Both the position numbers and the translations under genes were made by a program. A stretch of 28,727 bases of DNA from Pseudomonas sp. UBA4617 (GTDB taxonomy: Bacteria; Pseudomonadota; Gammaproteobacteria; Pseudomonadales; Pseudomonadaceae), in NCBI RefSeq assembly GCF_002386445.1, contig NZ_DGIR01000040.1, positions 1 to 28,727 of the forward strand, given 5' to 3'. Below, piece by piece: positions 25,526-28,727 of the stretch. Positions within the stretch are counted from its first letter, which is position 1. Every line of letters begins with the position of its first letter. A model generated the notes under the pieces. That model ran no database searches. It was not told the origin of the DNA and saw nothing but the letters and a program-made list of their open reading frames with translations.

Positions 25526-25732
25526 TCAGCCCTCCTGGTATACCTGAGTGATTGCATTGCCACCGCTTCCGCCGCAACCGCCGCTGCCGCCGCTGCATCC
25601 ACCGCCGCCGCCACAACCACCGCTACCACCACATCCACCTGCCCCTCCTGATCCGCCAAAGAACTCGGCGTCCATATCGCAACTGTTGTCGAAGGTCAGA
25701 TCCATCAAGTTGATACCGAATTGAGTGTCCAT
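25526..25732 (-). CDS. mcbA: microcin B17-like azol(in)e peptide precursor (McbA-like)
   Basis: Ribosomal precursor of a linear azol(in)e peptide, 68 residues from the ATG at 25732, which follows a strong AAGGAG site. The leader MDTQFGINLMDLTF shares the FGxxL element of the McbA leader (SEFGVVLSVDAL), the part bound by McbB. An acidic stretch DNSCDMDAEFF precedes the core. The core (26-59) is Gly with Cys at 34, 40, 46 and 53 and Ser at 28, 37, 47, 50 and 56, set in GGX triplets. Cys46-Ser47 (GCSG) matches a bis-heterocycle site of McbA. The tail NAITQVYQEG (59-68) has no counterpart in McbA. It is the first gene of the operon. The mature target, likely DNA gyrase by analogy, is not shown by the sequence. 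Confidence 0.9.
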   Translation of the reverse strand: MDTQFGINLMDLTFDNSCDMDAEFFGGSGGAGGCGGSGGCGGGGGCSGGSGGCGGSGGNAITQVYQEG

Positions 25733-25738
25733 TCGAAG

Positions 25739-25801
25739 TCTCCTTAGTTGCCCCGAGTGCCGGGGTCCTGTGGGTTTAGGTTTATATTTCATGCACGTCA
25801 A
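25739..25801 (-). promoter_or_regulatory. candidate promoter and leader of the mcb operon
   Basis: On the minus strand TTGACG (25796-25801) is followed after 17 bases by TAAACC (25773-25778), and a TATAAA lies nearby (25781-25786). The leader then has a small hairpin CCCCG-agtgc-CGGGG (25751-25765) just before the AAGGAG site (25740-25745). The -10 is poor, so this promoter is only a candidate. Confidence 0.3.
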
Positions 25802-26111
25802 ATTCACCGAGGGTGATTTGGTGGTTAGGACATTGGCTGGCTGTTTAAGCTGAGGTGATTTTTGTGAGATTTGTCTGAGCGTAATCTCTGATGAAACTCT
25901 AATTGCTGAGCTTGAATGTGAGGGGCTTCCGTGATTGACGTGAGATTAGTCTGTATCTCTCGTGGGATTGATATGTGTTTCAGCGATGAGTGCTCTTCTT
26001 GCGACGGGTGGTGCAGGAAGGTGTTTATTGTTTTTGGACCGAAAGTTAGTGTTTCGAGATGTAAATTTTGATCATGGTCCGTACGCTACTTGTAGAGGTT
26101 CTACGGATGGT
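25802..26111. other. AT-rich gene-free stretch upstream of the mcb operon
   Basis: About 310 bases with base use like the cassette, lying between the mcb promoter region and the pvdL remnant. The only open frames are short and without good ribosome sites. It may hold regulator sites for the mcb operon, but I recognise none. There is no transposase, integrase or clear inverted terminal repeat here. Confidence 0.5.
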
Positions 26112-26452
26112 CCTACCGGTCATCGACATCGGTGCCGGCACAGACAGGCCTGCACGCGTTACGTAACGAACTGGAGGAACCGATGGCCGATAACTGGGTC
26201 GATGTGCTAAAGGCTGGGTGGGGCAGCGTGCACGACAACTTCTTCGAGCTGGGCGGGCACTCGTTGCTAACCACGCAGACCGCCTCGGGGGTGCAGATGG
26301 CGTTGCAATTGGACGTGCCGCTGCGGGCGATGTTCGAGTGCAACACGGTGGCGGAGCTGGCCGAATATGTGCAGGGGCTGCAGGGCAGTGCGCTGGATGA
26401 CGATAAGGTCGACCGGCTCAGTGACCTGATGGCGGAACTGGAGGGGTTGTAA
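26112..26452 (+). pseudogene. 3' fragment of pvdL (right copy), last carrier domain
   Basis: Repeats the end of pvdL: the T4 carrier domain with HDNFFELGGHSLL and the identical tail LSDLMAELEGL. Homology starts near 26112 (CATCGACATCGG) and is clearly diverged at first. A net 2-base loss near 26140-26160 breaks the pvdL frame. The last 84 coding bases are identical to pvdL. From the ATG at 26183 an open frame of 89 residues keeps the phosphopantetheine Ser, and GGAGG lies six bases upstream, so a free carrier protein could in principle be made. I regard it as a remnant of duplication. Confidence 0.85.
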
Positions 26453-26478
26453 CCTGCGCTGGTAGAGGCTGCACCGGC
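26369..26478. repeat. 110-bp perfect direct repeat, right copy
   Basis: Identical to 20837-20946 and in the same orientation. The distance between the two copies is 5532 bases. Recombination between them would delete the mcb cassette and both remnants, and leave intact pvdL followed by intact dsbG. Confidence 0.93.
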
Positions 26479-26479
26479 C

Positions 26480-26588
26480 TGTAGAGCGGCCTTGTGTTGC
26501 GAAAGGGGCGCAACGCGCCCCCAGACTTCAGCGTCATAGCCTGTCGGGGCTGCCATGCAGCCCTTTCGCGACACAACGCCGCTCTACA
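26480..26588. repeat. large inverted REP pair in pvdL-dsbG spacer
   Basis: The 28-base arm at 26480-26507 (TGTAGAGCGGCCTTGTG... to GAAAGGG) pairs with 26561-26588 at 26 of 28 positions. Each arm adjoins its own small hairpin (GGGGCGC-aac-GCGCCCC and GGGCTGC-atg-GCAGCCC). This is a second REP family of Pseudomonas, unlike the TTCGCGGG type. It is absent from the left copy of the spacer, which has 14 bases in place of 158. The rest of the gap to dsbG (26589-26666) carries half of the older REP (GCGAAGAGGCCGGTGC). Confidence 0.8.
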
Positions 26589-26666
26589 GATACAGCGACA
26601 ACCTCAAGCGCAATGCGGTACCTATGTGGTTTATTTGCGAAGAGGCCGGTGCAGCTACCCGAGCTT

Positions 26667-27425
26667 TCAACGCTTGCCCAGAATCTTCCCAAGCAACTCC
26701 GGTCTTGGCGCCCCCTGCTGGCTCTGCAGGTTGCCCTGCTCATCCTGATAGAAGATCGCCGGGGTTGCCTGCAGCCCCATTTCTTCCATCAATGCCATGT
26801 TCGCCGCCAGTTTCTGCTGCACCGCCTCCGGCACTTGATCCAGCGGCTTCAGCGTGCTCGCCTTGCCAGCCTTCTCGTGCTCGTGCAGTGCCTTGGCCGG
26901 GTCTTTCGCCGCCAGCAGCGCCGCCGACTTGCCCGGGCTGTCTGCGCGAATGATGCCGACCATGATATGGCGCAGCTGCACCTTGCCCGACTCCACCCAC
27001 GGCCGCGCCTGTTCCCAGAACATGTTGCAGTACGGGCAGTTGGGGTCGCTGAACAGGTACACCTTGCGAGGCGCATCGTCCTTGCCGTCGGCGATCCACG
27101 AGGTTTTTTCCATCTTCGCCCAGATTTCCTTGCTCATCGGCGCATACACCAGCTTTTTCAGCGGCTCGGCACTGAGGTCTTTGCCCTGTTCGTCGAACAG
27201 GCTGCCGACCAGTACGTGCTTGCCGTCAGGGGTGAGATACAGCGCCAGGCCATTATTCTGGTACTCGGCGGCATACCCGCGCAGGCCGTTGGGGGCGTCG
27301 AAGCTGCCTTTGATCTCGGCGCCCTTGGCTTGCAGTTGCTGAATCGCCTTGGGCAGCTCTTCGGCTTGCAAGGTCGGCACAGCCAGCAGGGCCAGGGACA
27401 GGGGCAGCAGTGCAGTCAGTCGCAT
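26667..27425 (-). CDS. dsbG: periplasmic thiol:disulfide interchange protein DsbG
   Basis: Periplasmic disulfide isomerase/chaperone of the DsbC/DsbG type, 252 residues. A signal peptide covers about 1-21 (cleavage near TLQA-EELP). An N-terminal dimerisation part is followed by a thioredoxin fold with the active site DPNCPYCNMF (C130, C133) and the cis-Pro loop ATPAIF (P222). The start has AAGGA upstream and lies one base after the stop of the TlpA-like gene. It should be kept reduced by the DsbD-like protein upstream. A decayed copy of its 3' end lies at about 21.0-21.1 kb, beyond the mcb cassette. Confidence 0.93.
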   Translation of the reverse strand: MRLTALLPLSLALLAVPTLQAEELPKAIQQLQAKGAEIKGSFDAPNGLRGYAAEYQNNGLALYLTPDGKHVLVGSLFDEQGKDLSAEPLKKLVYAPMSKEIWAKMEKTSWIADGKDDAPRKVYLFSDPNCPYCNMFWEQARPWVESGKVQLRHIMVGIIRADSPGKSAALLAAKDPAKALHEHEKAGKASTLKPLDQVPEAVQQKLAANMALMEEMGLQATPAIFYQDEQGNLQSQQGAPRPELLGKILGKR

Positions 27426-27426
27426 G

Positions 27427-28263
27427 TCAGTTTCCTTGTGCGGCGGGGGCGGGCGCGGCGGCCCGGTCGAAAGGCTCCAGGGCGTGGCGCAGGCTGGCCC
27501 GGGACAGCTCGCCGAGGTGGCTGCCGATCAGCCGCCCGTCGGCGTCGTAGAACAGGGTAGTGGGCAGGGCCATGGAACCGACGCGTTGGGCCAGCAGGCC
27601 GGTACCGTCGAACAGCACGTGGGTCAGGCTCAGGCCGGTGGTGGCGAGGAAGGTGCTGACGTTTTCCGGGGTCTCGCCCTGGTTGACGAACAGGAAGGTC
27701 ACATGCGGGTAATCGCCTTGCGCTCGTTGCAGCACCGGCATTTCGCGCCGACAGGGCGGGCACCAGGTGGCCCAGAGGTTGATCACCAGTGGCTTGCCAC
27801 GGTAGCCGTGCAGCGCCACGGATTGCCCGGTAGCGTTGCGCAGGCTCAGTTCGGGCAGCTCGGTGCCCTTGCTGTACAGGTGCCCGGCGAGGCTGGCCAG
27901 GCCCCAGAACAGTGCACCGCTGAACAGCGCCCAGCCCAGCGGGCGGCGCAGCCCGGGATGACGCCAGCCCTGCCACAGGGCGCCGAGCACGATGCCGGCA
28001 AGGCCTGACCAGAACAGGAAGCCACCATCGCGGATGTCGATGATCTGCACCGGGTCGTCCTGGTACATCGGCCAGTAGGCCAGCACGAAGCCGGCGCGCG
28101 CGCACAACAGGCCGATCAGGAACAGGTTGAACAGCGCCGATTCCGGGCTCTCGCCGCCACGCCGGGCGACCCACCAGCCGACCACGCTGGCGATCACCAG
28201 GGCGGTGAGCATCAGCAGGTGGTTGAGGGCCATGGTCAGTGGCCCGAGGGTTACGGTCAGCAT
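27427..28263 (-). CDS. membrane-anchored TlpA/DsbE-like thioredoxin
   Basis: Probable periplasmic thiol reductase tethered to the inner membrane. It has 278 residues. The N-terminal half has several hydrophobic spans (about 12-33, 45-65, 82-98 and 108-127) with a fold recalling prolipoprotein diacylglyceryl transferase. The C-terminal half (about 135-265) is a TlpA/AhpC-type thioredoxin with INLWATWCPPCRREMP (C168, C171) and cis-Pro in MALPTT (P234). The ATG overlaps the dsbD stop (TGATG) and follows AGGAG; an ATG at codon 11 is also possible. It sits in a dsbD-tlpA-dsbG operon, so electrons from DsbD are the likely source of reduction. The partner protein is unknown. Confidence 0.87.
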   Translation of the reverse strand: MLTVTLGPLTMALNHLLMLTALVIASVVGWWVARRGGESPESALFNLFLIGLLCARAGFVLAYWPMYQDDPVQIIDIRDGGFLFWSGLAGIVLGALWQGWRHPGLRRPLGWALFSGALFWGLASLAGHLYSKGTELPELSLRNATGQSVALHGYRGKPLVINLWATWCPPCRREMPVLQRAQGDYPHVTFLFVNQGETPENVSTFLATTGLSLTHVLFDGTGLLAQRVGSMALPTTLFYDADGRLIGSHLGELSRASLRHALEPFDRAAAPAPAAQGN

Positions 28264-28727
28264 CAGCCTTGGCTCCTGGTCTGGGTCCAGTGTTGCAGGA
28301 ACGCAGCTGCATCCACTTCACCGGTGAGGCGCCGCGCACGACGCTCGTCGCCTTCCGGGCCGATCCAGATGATGCTGGGTGGGCCGGGTACCTGGTAGCG
28401 CTGCAGCAAGGCCTGGCTGGCAGGTGTGTCGGCGGTCACGTCCAGGCGCAGCAGGTGCACGCCGGCCAGGGCGGCCTGTACGTCGCCGCGGGCGAACACC
28501 TGTTTTTCCATGACCTTGCACGACACGCACCAGTCGGCATAGTAGTCGAGCATCACCCACTGGCCACGCGCCTTGGCCGCATCCAGTTCGCGTTGCAGGT
28601 CTTCGGGGCGGCTGACGGTGACCAAGGTAGCTTCGGCGTGCTGGCCGGTGGCCGGCGCAGCACCGCCGGTGAACGGGCGCAGAGGCTGCCAGAGGTCGTC
28701 GCCGCCGGCCGCCGCGCCCACCAGCAG
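28263..28727 (-). CDS. dsbD: C-terminal part of thiol:disulfide interchange protein DsbD (cut by window edge)
   Basis: DsbD moves electrons from cytoplasmic thioredoxin across the inner membrane to periplasmic Dsb proteins. Only the C-terminal (gamma) thioredoxin-like domain is in the window, about 154 codons open to the right edge. It shows LDYYADWCVSCKVMEK with the CVSC active site and the downstream TADTPASQALLQRYQVPGPPSIIW pattern of the family. The beginning of the gene, including its membrane part, lies outside. It is the upstream gene of the dsbD-tlpA-dsbG set. Confidence 0.88.
   Translation of the reverse strand: MLVGAAAGGDDLWQPLRPFTGGAAPATGQHAEATLVTVSRPEDLQRELDAAKARGQWVMLDYYADWCVSCKVMEKQVFARGDVQAALAGVHLLRLDVTADTPASQALLQRYQVPGPPSIIWIGPEGDERRARRLTGEVDAAAFLQHWTQTRSQG

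Noticed and set aside
25436..25651. Plus-strand frame rich in Ala/Thr opposite the precursor gene
   Set aside because: It is the complement of the GGX codons of the precursor, which has a strong ribosome site and operon context.
25973..26071. 32-codon cysteine-rich plus-strand frame (starts MCFSDECSSC) in the AT-rich gap
   Set aside because: There is only a weak GGGA upstream and no relation to the mcb genes; a frame of this length is expected by chance.
21115..26452. Transposon or integrative element origin of the cassette
   Set aside because: No transposase, integrase, tRNA target or inverted terminal repeat was seen; the long homologous flanks explain the insertion better.

Overview
The window is high-GC Pseudomonas chromosome. 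It most resembles the P. putida group, judging by the cbb3 oxidase genes beside a pyoverdine PvdS/PvdL locus and by Pseudomonas-type REP elements between genes. One block of about 5 kb (roughly 21.1-26.1 kb) is visibly richer in A+T than everything around it.

Left part (1-7.1 kb). On the minus strand lies a complete cbb3-type cytochrome oxidase operon, ccoNOQP, with an ANR/FNR-type box upstream of ccoN. It is followed by a plus-strand alpha/beta hydrolase and then, on the minus strand, ppnP and a DEDDh exonuclease. A secreted solute-binding-like protein comes next on the plus strand. The last gene is an IucB/AlcB-like (PvdYII-like) siderophore acyltransferase, preceded by a good PvdS-type promoter.

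Middle (7.1-20.9 kb). The iron-starvation sigma factor gene pvdS/pfrI is on the minus strand with a Fur box upstream. Divergent from it is pvdL, a 4317-residue NRPS with the layout FAAL-T-C-A-T-C-A-T-E-C-A-T, which builds the acylated Glu / D-Tyr / Dab start of pyoverdine. A PvdS-like promoter (TAATT-N16-CGT) precedes pvdL. The expected circuit is Fur to PvdS to pvdL plus the acyltransferase.

Inserted cassette (21.1-26.1 kb). All genes are on the minus strand in the order mcbA-B-C-D-E-F. They form a microcin B17-like linear azol(in)e peptide system: a 68-residue precursor with a Gly-rich core of Cys and Ser spaced as GGX triplets, a split McbB-like protein, an McbC-like FMN dehydrogenase, a McbD-like YcaO cyclodehydratase, and an ABC exporter (McbE permease, McbF ATPase). 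No mcbG-type immunity gene is visible. The McbB reading frame is broken at a T5 run, and one extra T would restore a protein of about 288 residues.

Boundaries. The cassette lies between two copies of the pvdL-end/dsbG-end junction. The left copy has intact pvdL and a decayed dsbG 3' fragment. The right copy has a decayed pvdL 3' fragment and intact dsbG. A 110-bp stretch is identical in both copies. Recombination there would remove 5532 bp and restore the simple pvdL-dsbG order.

Right part (26.6-28.7 kb). A tight minus-strand thiol-redox operon holds the C-terminal end of a DsbD-like protein (cut by the window edge), a membrane-anchored TlpA-like thioredoxin, and dsbG. No tRNA, rRNA, CRISPR array or transposase gene was recognised.
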